Shown here in pieces: positions 22,106 through 28,636 of a stretch of DNA of 28,636 bases. Location of the stretch: positions 1 through 28,636 of the forward strand of contig JAJRTR010000146.1 of NCBI GenBank assembly GCA_024278215.1. Direction: 5' to 3'. This DNA comes from a bacterium. GTDB taxonomy: Bacteria; UBP15; UBA6099; JAJRTR01. Position numbers and translations under genes: made by a program. Under the pieces are notes generated by a model, which saw nothing but the letters and a program-made list of their open reading frames with translations, did no database searches and was not told the DNA's origin. The stretch's first letter is position 1. Each line of letters opens with the position of its first letter.

Positions 22106-23509
22106 ATGAAAGAAGAAGAAACATGGGAGAGTGAAAATATTCATCTCCTTCTCGATTCGTTATCAGACGGTGTTTTTACGGTAAGCCGCCAGGGCAGAAT
22201 CACATCATGGAACAGAGCCATGGAGATTATCACGGGGCACAGGAAAGAGGACGTTTTAAACGGCCCCTGTTCGATACTCAATTTGAGTTCATGCTCCGGC
22301 GGATTCTGCCCGGAGAATCCGTCTGACTGTGAGGTGTTCAGTAAAGGGGAAGTTATTTCCAAAGAATGTTTACTCAGGCACAAAGACGGACATGATGTGC
22401 CGATCTTAAAAAATGCGAATGTGCTCAAGAAACATGATGGAGAAGTTATAGGCGCAGTCGAAACAATAACGGACCTGACTGAAATGATAAAGGCGCGCAG
22501 GAAAGCGGACGAGGCGCTGCTCAAGCTGGAGGAAGTCCATCAATTCGGAAATATAATCGGAAAAAGCAAAGAGATGAGAGATGTGTTCACGGCGATAAAA
22601 CAGGCGGCGGCCACCAGCGCTACAATTCTGATCCAGGGCGAAAGCGGCACCGGAAAAGAGCTGGCGGCGGGTGCCATCCATTACAACAGCGACAGGGCGG
22701 ATAAGCTGATGGTGGTAGTAAACTGTTCTGCCCTGTCTGAATCGTTGCTTGAAAGCGAGTTGTTCGGACATGTGCGAGGCGCGTTCACAGGCGCGGTGCG
22801 CGATCGTATCGGCAGGTTCGAGGAAGCCGACGGCGGCACGGTTTTCCTCGATGAAATAGGAGAGATCAGTCCTCTGATCCAGGTAAAACTTCTGAGAGTG
22901 CTCCAGGAACACGAGATCGAGCGTGTAGGTGAATCCAGGAAACGGAAAACGGACATAAGAGTTGTCGCGGCTACTCACAGGAATCTCATCGAGCGTGTAA
23001 ATGAAGGCGCATTCCGCGAAGACCTGTACTACAGGCTGAAAGTTTTCCCGATCAATATGCCTCCGCTTCGCTCACATAAAAAGGATATTCCTCTGCTTGT
23101 AAGCCACTTTATAAAATCACATAATAAAAAGACGGGAAAGAGCATAGACGGTGTTACCAGTTCCGCGATGCGCATCCTGATGGATTACAACTGGCCTGGA
23201 AATGTAAGAGAGCTCGAGAATGCTGTCGAGCACGCCTTCGTCGTGTGCACAAGGAATAAGATAGACAGTTTCGATCTACCGGTGGAGGTCAGGAGACTCG
23301 AGTATCAGCCTGCTCACGCGGATAGTCCGCCGGGAACGCAAAAGAACATATTACGACCGAAACTTACGCGGGAGAAGTTGATTGAGTTGCTCGATGACTG
23401 CGACTGGAACAAAGCCGAGGCCGGGCGGCGGCTCGATGTAAGCCGCACTGCAATCTGGAAATACATGAGGAAATGGGATATCCCTCTGAAAAAAGATGCC
23501 GTGAAATAG
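22106..23509 (+). CDS. PAS-domain sigma-54-dependent transcriptional activator
   Basis: A 467-residue enhancer-binding protein. Residues 8-125 form a PAS sensor domain with five cysteines (55, 63, 68, 75, 88). Residues 145-380 form the AAA+ domain: Walker A GESGTGKE (178-185), the sigma-54 contact loop GAFTGA (225-230), Walker B GGTVFLDE (243-250) and the [17 protein letters not shown] signatures. Residues 420-460 are a Fis-type helix-turn-helix ([20 protein letters not shown]). No receiver domain is present, so the signal is probably sensed directly in the cytosol. AAGGAAG lies 7 bp before ATG 22106. Targets are not shown by sequence; the divergent thiol-related genes and the Hdr cluster downstream are candidates. 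Confidence 0.93.
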   Translation: MKEEETWESENIHLLLDSLSDGVFTVSRQGRITSWNRAMEIITGHRKEDVLNGPCSILNLSSCSGGFCPENPSDCEVFSKGEVISKECLLRHKDGHDVPILKNANVLKKHDGEVIGAVETITDLTEMIKARRKADEALLKLEEVHQFGNIIGKSKEMRDVFTAIKQAAATSATILIQGESGTGKELAAGAIHYNSDRADKLMVVVNCSALSESLLESELFGHVRGAFTGAVRDRIGRFEEADGGTVFLDEIGEISPLIQVKLLRVLQEHEIERVGESRKRKTDIRVVAATHRNLIERVNEGAFREDLYYRLKVFPINMPPLRSHKKDIPLLVSHFIKSHNKKTGKSIDGVTSSAMRILMDYNWPGNVRELENAVEHAFVVCTRNKIDSFDLPVEVRRLEYQPAHADSPPGTQKNILRPKLTREKLIELLDDCDWNKAEAGRRLDVSRTAIWKYMRKWDIPLKKDAVK

Positions 23510-23614
23510 CGGCCGGTCAACTTTGTGCCGATGTATAAAGTGAATGGGACGAGAACACCGACATCCCGCCTCAACCTGTGCCTGTATGAGAGTTTCGAGT
23601 ATGATAAATAACAT

Positions 23615-23733
23615 AACACAGAGAGCACAGAGTTTTTGAGAACACAGAGAAAAAATAAAGAATATTTGTAATTACAAGTAGAGTTGAAGTGATTCATTCT
23701 CCGTTCTCTCTGTTGCTCCGTGCTCTCTGTGTT
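23615..23733. repeat. Long inverted-repeat element of the CTCTGTG type
   Basis: AACACAGAGAGCACAGAG (23615-23632) and CTCCGTGCTCTCTGTGTT (23716-23733) are 18-bp inverted repeats with one mismatch, separated by 83 bp. The interior repeats a shortened motif (AACACAGAGA 23641-23650; TCTCTCTG 23705-23712) and has the palindrome TTGTAATTACAA (23666-23677). It lies between converging genes (activator + and DsrE -). It looks like a transposase-less palindromic repeat. From memory, similar CTCTGTG repeats occur between genes in many environmental genomes. Confidence 0.6.
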
Positions 23734-23781
23734 GAAATGCCTTTACCATCCTGCGCAGAGTATTTCAGTCATAAGATACGG

Positions 23782-24141
23782 TTAGAAAGTGAGCGTAATA
23801 TCCGCGCCTTCGGCATCCATGAGAAACGCCGGCCCTTTTTTGATGACGATGCGGTCGTCACGCAGGTCTTCCGGCTTTATGCCTTTGCTTTCGATGGAAA
23901 GCTCGCAGAAGATGACCTCGCTGCCTTCATCCATAATCGTGTTGAAGAGATCGACAGGATTCGGGAGTCCCTTCGGTGTACCGATCTTCTCGAGTTCGCC
24001 TTTGACAAGCGCCTGAGCCGCGCCGGGGCAGAAAAACATAATCAACTTATTATCGATCGCGACACCCGACGATGCCAGGATCAGCGCCGGCATTATCTGT
24101 GACGGCTCCGCACTGTTGCAAACAACTACCATCTTACCCAT
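23782..24141 (-). CDS. DsrE-family small protein
   Basis: A 119-residue protein of the DsrE/DsrF-like fold: MVVVCNSAEPSQIMPALILASSGVAIDNKLIMFFCPGAAQAL, then a second half with EGSEVIFCELSIESKGIKPEDL and a C-terminal strand GADITLTF. Cysteines at 8, 38 and 79 are candidates for persulfide or thiol chemistry; Cys38 and Cys79 lie at strand ends where DsrE-type proteins carry reactive Cys. Relatives serve in sulfur transfer and are often encoded beside Hdr-like genes. GGAG lies about 10 bp before ATG 24141. It starts 42 bp after hdrB, in the same direction, and is probably the last gene of the Hdr operon. It differs from the longer DsrE_2 protein at 19782. Confidence 0.82.
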   Translation of the reverse strand: MGKMVVVCNSAEPSQIMPALILASSGVAIDNKLIMFFCPGAAQALVKGELEKIGTPKGLPNPVDLFNTIMDEGSEVIFCELSIESKGIKPEDLRDDRIVIKKGPAFLMDAEGADITLTF

Positions 24142-24183
24142 AATCTTAAGTCTCCTTTATGTGATATTTTATTAAATTCCTTC

Positions 24184-25113
24184 TCATTCCATACATTTCA
24201 TAATCAGGCTCGAGAGGTCTTCGACATCGGCGCCTGCTTTTCGCAGGTTGCCCAGGCAAATCGGGCACATGGCGATGATCTGCTTGCCGGTTTCCTGTAG
24301 TTCGGCGACTCTGCGTTCGACGATTTCGGCGGAAAGTTTCGGCGAGATCGATTCCGCCGGACCGCCGCAGCAACTTGTGTAGAGTCCCGAGTTCCGCGCG
24401 GGCACACATTCCACGCCAAGCTTTCCGAGCGCTTTAACGGGCACATCGGAGAGTTCGAGATACCTGCCGTAGAAGCACGGATCGTGCAGTGTCACCTGGT
24501 GACAGCCGTTTTTCGAGTGAAGATTTATAAGCTCGAAATATGTTTTCACTTCGAAGCTTATGCCCGTGTATTTCGGAAAAAGTATTTTCAGCGCGTAAGT
24601 CGTGTGCGGATCGACAGTGATTATTTTTTTGACGCCTTTGGCTTTTAGCTTTTCAGCGACATATTTCGCGTGGCGCACGAATTCGTCCTGGGCGCCGAGG
24701 TCGTAGAGCAGGATTCCGCTGTAGTCGTCGAGAGAGGGATCGTAGTGGAAGTCTACGCCGGATTTCGTGAGTATTGTTGAAATGTTCCTGAGAATATTCG
24801 TAAATTTAAGTTTTTCGTCAAGTGGCGTAATCGCCGCGAGCCCAAGGCTCGTCAGTGTTTTCGGGACGAGTTTACCGTATCGGGCATATCCGGCCCATTT
24901 CGAGTCTTCGTAGCTTTCAAGGTAGGCTGTCGTTTTTTCGATGTAGGGCATGAACTGGTACATCAGGCCGGTGAAAAGCAGGGAGCCGCCCTGTCTGGGG
25001 ATGTCAAATTTTTTCCACCAGCCGTTCAGCCAGTATTTTGAGATGCCGAACGGGTTCCTCGTTTTTGCGACGTTGTCGGCCAGCAGGTCTATGATGTCCT
25101 TGGGGTCATACAT
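24184..25113 (-). CDS. hdrB: HdrB-like protein with one CCG cluster domain
   Basis: A 309-residue protein related to heterodisulfide reductase subunit B. The C-terminal half has one complete CCG motif: Cys213 in HDPCFYGRYLE, Cys248-Cys249 in YTSCCGGP, and Cys282-x2-Cys285 in MCPICLGNL. In methanogen HdrB, two such motifs bind two noncubane [4Fe-4S] clusters that cleave the heterodisulfide. Here the N-terminal half keeps the length of a CCG domain but has no Cys before residue 204, so only one cluster is expected. The start lies 1 bp after the hdrC stop, with its ribosome site inside hdrC, indicating tight coupling. It probably acts as the catalytic thiol/disulfide subunit, with an unknown substrate. 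Confidence 0.85.
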   Translation of the reverse strand: MYDPKDIIDLLADNVAKTRNPFGISKYWLNGWWKKFDIPRQGGSLLFTGLMYQFMPYIEKTTAYLESYEDSKWAGYARYGKLVPKTLTSLGLAAITPLDEKLKFTNILRNISTILTKSGVDFHYDPSLDDYSGILLYDLGAQDEFVRHAKYVAEKLKAKGVKKIITVDPHTTYALKILFPKYTGISFEVKTYFELINLHSKNGCHQVTLHDPCFYGRYLELSDVPVKALGKLGVECVPARNSGLYTSCCGGPAESISPKLSAEIVERRVAELQETGKQIIAMCPICLGNLRKAGADVEDLSSLIMKCME

Positions 25114-25114
25114 A

Positions 25115-25417
25115 TCAAGACTTCCTCCAGTTTGCCGTTACATAACGTTTCAGGCCCAGGATCACTTCTCCGGGGTCGGCGCCGCGCGGACATGTCTGTG
25201 TGCATAGTCCGCAGTGAAGACAGCGCCACAATTCCGCGGGCTCTTCGAGAATCTTCTCTTTTGCACCCAGTTGTATGTAACGCAACATGCGGCGCGGGAA
25301 ATGTTCGTATATGAGCGGGCATATCGCGGCGCAGGTGCCGCAGTTGAAACATTCCATGGCAGTGTCGCTGCCGTGTGCTGCAAGTTCTTCAGCAAAATCA
25401 GGTTTCACTAAAAGCAT
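25115..25417 (-). CDS. hdrC: HdrC-like 4Fe-4S electron-transfer protein
   Basis: A 100-residue ferredoxin-like protein with two [4Fe-4S] motifs of HdrC type: CFNCGTCAAICP (Cys23, 26, 29, 33) and CLHCGLCTQTCP (Cys66, 69, 72, 76), separated by the helical linker FPRRMLRYIQLG that is typical of HdrC. It should carry electrons between the HdrA flavin/Fe-S subunit and HdrB. ATG 25417 was chosen because GGAGG lies 6 bp upstream; a longer in-frame start at 25486 has no family similarity. It is followed 1 bp later by hdrB and preceded by a small winged-helix gene 65 bp upstream. Confidence 0.9.
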   Translation of the reverse strand: MLLVKPDFAEELAAHGSDTAMECFNCGTCAAICPLIYEHFPRRMLRYIQLGAKEKILEEPAELWRCLHCGLCTQTCPRGADPGEVILGLKRYVTANWRKS

Positions 25418-25482
25418 TTTTTCCTCCGGGGGCGATATTTCACTGCCCGGCGTGGACGGTCGGACAGCGCATCCGCCCCGTT

Positions 25483-25800
25483 TCATACGGCTTCTTCAGA
25501 CGCTTCTTTTGCTACAAGTTCGTATTTGAAATAATCGCCGGCTTTTTCCGCCTCGACCAGTTCGCCGTATTTCTTAAGTGATGCGACATACCACATCACA
25601 TCCGCTGTACTCATCGTTACAGCCTGCGCAATTTCCGGAACTGTCATCTGTTGATTCGACATGACATCCTTTATCAATTTGATCGCTTTTTTGTGCTTTC
25701 TCATTTTCTCCGTAGCAGCTTTAATAAACGGTTTTCTGCTTTCGCGTAGTTTCTTCATCGCTTCTTTGTCAATCGTATTTTCATGTTCATTCGAACCCAT
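25483..25800 (-). CDS. Small winged-helix-like DNA-binding protein in the Hdr operon
   Basis: A 105-residue basic protein. The N-terminal half is Lys-rich and helical. The C-terminal half reads as a winged helix-turn-helix: MTVPEIAQAVTMSTADVMWYVASLKKYGELVEAEKAGDYFKYEL, with the recognition helix around ADVMWYVASLKK and a beta-wing at the end. It has no cysteine or ligand domain. GGAGG lies 7 bp before ATG 25800, much better than the in-frame ATG at 25914. It is placed between hdrA2 (114 bp upstream) and hdrC, so it may regulate the cluster or help assemble the complex. I do not know a named family with certainty. Confidence 0.78.
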   Translation of the reverse strand: MGSNEHENTIDKEAMKKLRESRKPFIKAATEKMRKHKKAIKLIKDVMSNQQMTVPEIAQAVTMSTADVMWYVASLKKYGELVEAEKAGDYFKYELVAKEASEEAV

Positions 25801-25914
25801 AATGTCCTCCGTATACTTCAGAGCCGATTGCATAATTCCGATTCTGCCGCGGGCGGCTGCAATTGATCCTTCAGGTTGATACTTGTCGCCCGGCGTCAAA
25901 CAGCGGCGGTGCAA

Positions 25915-27840
25915 TCATTTGATATCCGCTACTATCCAGTCGACCATAGCTTCGTACTGTTCGAGTGTCCAGCCACTGATGTCGATCGCATTATCGGGGC
26001 AGACAGCTACACACGCCCCGCAGCCTGTGCACATGGCAGGCTCCACCCTGGCGATCTGTTTTTTCTCGCCGTCCTCTGTTTCATAATCCGCCATCCCGAG
26101 CGCGCCTTCCACGAGACAGGCTTTCACACATTCGCCGGTGCCTTTGCACTTGTCCGCGTCGACACTGGCGACAAAGGGATCGAGATCGACGTGCCCTTTG
26201 CCCAGCAGAGACGCGGCTTTAGCGGCGGCGGCGCCTGCCGCGTTCGACACTTCGCCCGTGTCCATGGGTGCCTGGCAGGTGCCGGCGAGATAGATACCCG
26301 CTTTGGGCAGTTCCACAGGGCGCAGCTTGGGATGCACTTCCTGCAGGAATCTGTCCGCGCCCACGGGCAGTTTCATCATTGTCACCAGATCGGATATAGC
26401 GGCGGGTTCCATGCCGGTCGCCAGCACGACGAGGTCGACAGGCACTGCGACTTCCTCGCCGAATGTCAGCGTATCTTTCGCCCTGACAAGCAGTGGATAA
26501 TCGCCGGGCGCTTCTTTCGAGGTGACTTCCGGGCCGGCGTCGGCCTCGAAACGAATGAAGACGACTTTGTTTTTCGACGCGCGGCTGTAGAGTTCCTCCT
26601 GGCCGCGGCCATAGGTTCTTATGTCGCGATAGAACTCATATATGCTTGTGCCGGGATGCGCTTCTTTGATATTGTTGGCCGCGTTCAGCGTGGCAGCGCA
26701 GCATGTGCGCGAGCAATACTCGTTGAGATTACCTGCTTCATCCTCTGTGTGTATGCCGGGTATGTGCCTGCTGCCGACACAATGAATCATCGCCATGCTT
26801 CTTATTTCACGACCGTTGACAACAAGGCGGTCACCGCTGTTTTTCCCTGTTGCCATCAATTGGATGAGTTCCGGCAGTGTGATTACTTCCGGGTAGTCGC
26901 TGTAACCATATTCGCCGTTCCGCGGAGTGTACGGCTTAAAGCCTGTAGCAAGGATGATAACTCCGGCATCAATGGTTATGTTTTCTTCGGAGGAAGGCGG
27001 TGCATCCGGCAGCACACCGGCGAACGGAATATAAGCGCCTGTTTTCATACCGGACGTAACATTTCGAGAGCAGCCGTCTTTGTCGGTGCCGGTATCCGGC
27101 GGACATTTTTTTATGCCCAGTTTGAAATTGCCGACGTAACCTTCGTAACTTTGTACAGTCGAGCAACTATGCACGGTTATCAATGGATTGGCCAGCACGT
27201 TCGTGGCGAGAGATGTCAGGAGATCAGCGGCTTTCGTATTTGAAGGTGCAAGGCGGTCGAGTTTTGCAACATTGCCGCCGAGGAAGGGTGATTTTTCGAT
27301 TATGGTGACTTTAACGCCTTTGTCGGCCAGGTCTGTTGCGGCCTTCATGCCTGCCATGCCGCCACCGATGACGGCGGCATGAGCTATCGCATCGACGCGG
27401 ATGGGTTCGAGCGGTTCGAGCAGGTTGGCTTTCGCGACTGCCGCCGACACCAGCCGGGCGGCCTTTTCCGTAGCGGAATCGCCGTTATGCACCCAACTGA
27501 CGTGCTCCCGGATGTTGGCGTGTTCATATATGTAGGGGTTGAAACCAGCGCGTTTTACCGCGTTGCGGAAAGTGGTCTGGTGGAGACTCGGAGCGCATGA
27601 AGCAACTACGACACGGTCCACAGCGCCGCTCTTGAGGTCTTCCATTATCATCTCCTGGCCGGGATCGGAACACATGAACATGTTGGTCCTGGCCACGGAA
27701 ACCAATGGCATTTTCTCTACGCTTTCACGGACTTTCTCGACATATACATGGTCGGAAATATTACCTCCGCAATAGCAAATATATACGCCGACTTTTCTTT
27801 GCTTTTCGCCGGTTGCTTCATTTTTCATGTCATCGCCCAT
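25915..27840 (-). CDS. hdrA: HdrA-like FAD/iron-sulfur protein with C-terminal ferredoxin domain
   Basis: A 641-residue flavoprotein of the heterodisulfide reductase subunit A family. The N-terminal domain has VGVYICYCGGNISDHVYVEK, SDPGQEMI, VVASCAPSLHQTTFR and ANIREHVSWVH. An FAD-binding Rossmann fold follows (AVIGGGMAGMKAATDLADKG), then IHCVGSRH with YCSRTCCAATLNAA, and a second flavin-fold half (LVVLATGMEPAA). The last 80 residues hold two Fe-S motifs. The second is a normal CTGCGACVAVCP; the first, CKGTGECVKACL, lacks one Cys. HdrA uses FAD to bifurcate or relay electrons. ATG 27840 follows GGGAG at 8 bp. A second hdrA-like gene lies 87 bp upstream. Confidence 0.92.
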   Translation of the reverse strand: MGDDMKNEATGEKQRKVGVYICYCGGNISDHVYVEKVRESVEKMPLVSVARTNMFMCSDPGQEMIMEDLKSGAVDRVVVASCAPSLHQTTFRNAVKRAGFNPYIYEHANIREHVSWVHNGDSATEKAARLVSAAVAKANLLEPLEPIRVDAIAHAAVIGGGMAGMKAATDLADKGVKVTIIEKSPFLGGNVAKLDRLAPSNTKAADLLTSLATNVLANPLITVHSCSTVQSYEGYVGNFKLGIKKCPPDTGTDKDGCSRNVTSGMKTGAYIPFAGVLPDAPPSSEENITIDAGVIILATGFKPYTPRNGEYGYSDYPEVITLPELIQLMATGKNSGDRLVVNGREIRSMAMIHCVGSRHIPGIHTEDEAGNLNEYCSRTCCAATLNAANNIKEAHPGTSIYEFYRDIRTYGRGQEELYSRASKNKVVFIRFEADAGPEVTSKEAPGDYPLLVRAKDTLTFGEEVAVPVDLVVLATGMEPAAISDLVTMMKLPVGADRFLQEVHPKLRPVELPKAGIYLAGTCQAPMDTGEVSNAAGAAAAKAASLLGKGHVDLDPFVASVDADKCKGTGECVKACLVEGALGMADYETEDGEKKQIARVEPAMCTGCGACVAVCPDNAIDISGWTLEQYEAMVDWIVADIK

Positions 27841-27927
27841 ACCTGGAACTCCCAATAATGGAATCTGATATTTCAATTATTGCCTTTCGACAACAGGCAC
27901 GTCTCATTTGTATTCGCCGCCGCAGAT

Positions 27928-28635
27928 TCAGGCGGGCACTCTGCCGGATTCGGATTTTGCCGCCATATACTTCGCGGCTTCCATTGCAGCCGAACCGGAT
28001 TCGGCGATGGAATCAACAATATCTTTCGGGCCGGCGGCTGCGCCCGTGACGAACACGCCTTCCATATCCGTGACCGTCGGCGCTATCCACGGATGCGCGG
28101 ATTTTATAAAGTTGTCCGTATCCACCGGAACGGGACATGTGCCCGCCGGGTTCCAGCCCGGTATCATTCCCATGGACAGCACGACAAGATCGTGGCTCGC
28201 GCTTATCCGGCCCTCTCCGTCCTGCGCTTCATAGATAATCGTCACGCTCCCGTTTTCGCCCTTATCGACCATCGCTACTTTGCCCTTGATGAATTCGATT
28301 CCCATAGCTTTAGCGTTCTGGTAGAACTGCTCGTAGCCTTTGCCGAACGCTCGTATGTCCATGTAGTAGATAGTGATATCCGCAAGCGGCAACGAACCCG
28401 ACAGAAGCATCGCCTGCTTTATCGCGTACATGCAGCAGACCCGCGAGCAGTAGGAAACCCCCATGCTCCTGTCACGCGACCCGGCGCATTGCACATAGGC
28501 GATCGAGTCGGGCGCCATGCCGTCGGAAGGGCGCAACACCCTGTTGTACGGCCCATGCGGAGCCAGCAGCCGCTCCATCTGCATCGACGTAATGACATTT
28601 GGGATATTCCCGTTGCCGTATTGGTGCTTGTTCTC
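27928..28635 (-). CDS. hdrA: HdrA-like protein, C-terminal part (runs off the window)
   Basis: The frame is open to the right edge, so the N-terminal part is missing; 235 residues are visible. From the edge it reads ENKHQYGNGNIPNVITSMQM, then RPSDGMAPDSIAYVQCAGSRD, SYCSRVCCMYAIKQAMLL, ADITIYYMDIRAFGKGYEQF, VVLSMGMIPGWNP and FVTGAAAGPKDIVDSIAESG. These are the hallmarks of the C-terminal half of HdrA, including the conserved CAGSRD and CSRVCC cysteines. The protein ends without the ferredoxin domain carried by its downstream paralogue. Two adjacent HdrA-like proteins, one with and one without ferredoxin motifs, recall QmoA/QmoB and other tandem HdrA systems, but no Qmo-specific part is seen. 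It is probably in the same operon as hdrA2. Confidence 0.9.
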   Translation of the reverse strand, partial: ENKHQYGNGNIPNVITSMQMERLLAPHGPYNRVLRPSDGMAPDSIAYVQCAGSRDRSMGVSYCSRVCCMYAIKQAMLLSGSLPLADITIYYMDIRAFGKGYEQFYQNAKAMGIEFIKGKVAMVDKGENGSVTIIYEAQDGEGRISASHDLVVLSMGMIPGWNPAGTCPVPVDTDNFIKSAHPWIAPTVTDMEGVFVTGAAAGPKDIVDSIAESGSAAMEAAKYMAAKSESGRVPA

Positions 28636-28636
28636 G

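Noticed and set aside
25876-27243. A 455-codon + strand frame opposite hdrA2
   Set aside because: The - strand carries clear HdrA motifs throughout; the + frame is Phe/His/Arg-rich and resembles no family.
23782-28635. Naming the Hdr cluster as QmoABC or sHdr
   Set aside because: There is no QmoC-like membrane HdrE domain, no MvhD-like domain in HdrA2, and no second hdrC/hdrB pair or lipoate-binding protein gene in view; the right side is cut off.
1-28636. tRNA, rRNA, CRISPR arrays, insertion-sequence transposases, prophage genes
   Set aside because: No cloverleaf with CCA-end context, no regularly spaced direct repeats, and no transposase or integrase motifs were seen.

Overview
The window comes from a diderm (Gram-negative) bacterium with an anaerobic, sulfur- and redox-oriented gene content. 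Evidence for the envelope is lpxA, a Gfo/Idh oxidoreductase, lpxB, an MsbA-type flippase and kdsB, which make and move lipid A and activate Kdo. Evidence for the metabolism is a heterodisulfide-reductase-like (Hdr) cluster, two DsrE-family proteins, an FmdE-family protein, a TauE/SafE permease and several Cys-rich proteins. This resembles uncultured Desulfobacterota-like or neighbouring anaerobic phyla, but nothing here fixes the phylum. No rRNA, tRNA, CRISPR array, transposase or phage gene was seen.

Layout. 1-1767: left edge and a secreted TPR protein (+). 1768-2268: 500 bp with inverted repeats and no gene. 2269-4349: an alpha/beta hydrolase (-), then two small Cys-rich proteins (+), one a zinc-ribbon/coiled-coil protein and one DUF3795-like. 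4385-7840: an arsR - permease - fmdE - tauE operon (-) with an ArsR-type promoter/operator, bracketed by two direct copies of a structured repeat. 7973-9142: RNase D. 9361-16891: lpxB - msbA - kdsB - polA - TPR gene, all on -. 17065-18882: lpxA - gfo/idh (-), closed by a good intrinsic terminator at 16999-17031. 19277-21798: trx-like, DUF1638-like, DsrE-like and CGGC-like genes (-), divergent from a PAS/sigma-54 activator (+, 22106-23509). 23782-28635: hdrA (partial) - hdrA2 - wHTH - hdrC - hdrB - dsrE (-).

How the parts may work together. The Hdr cluster supplies flavin- and Fe-S-based electron transfer on thiol/disulfide-type substrates. The DsrE proteins and the one-cysteine thioredoxin-like protein are plausible sulfur or thiol carriers. 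The sigma-54 activator, with five cysteines in its PAS domain, is a plausible redox or ligand sensor for the neighbouring divergent genes. The ArsR operon looks like a separate metal(loid)- or thiol-responsive export module. These functional links are inferences from families and gene order.

The most unusual non-coding signal is a repeat of about 120-140 bp, present three times (4385-4502 +, 7720-7840 +, 21262-21400 -). Each copy can fold into three successive hairpins, and many differences between copies in hairpins 2 and 3 keep pairing through G-U wobbles. A second is a 44-bp palindromic insert with 9-bp direct repeats at the stop codon of the RNase D gene.
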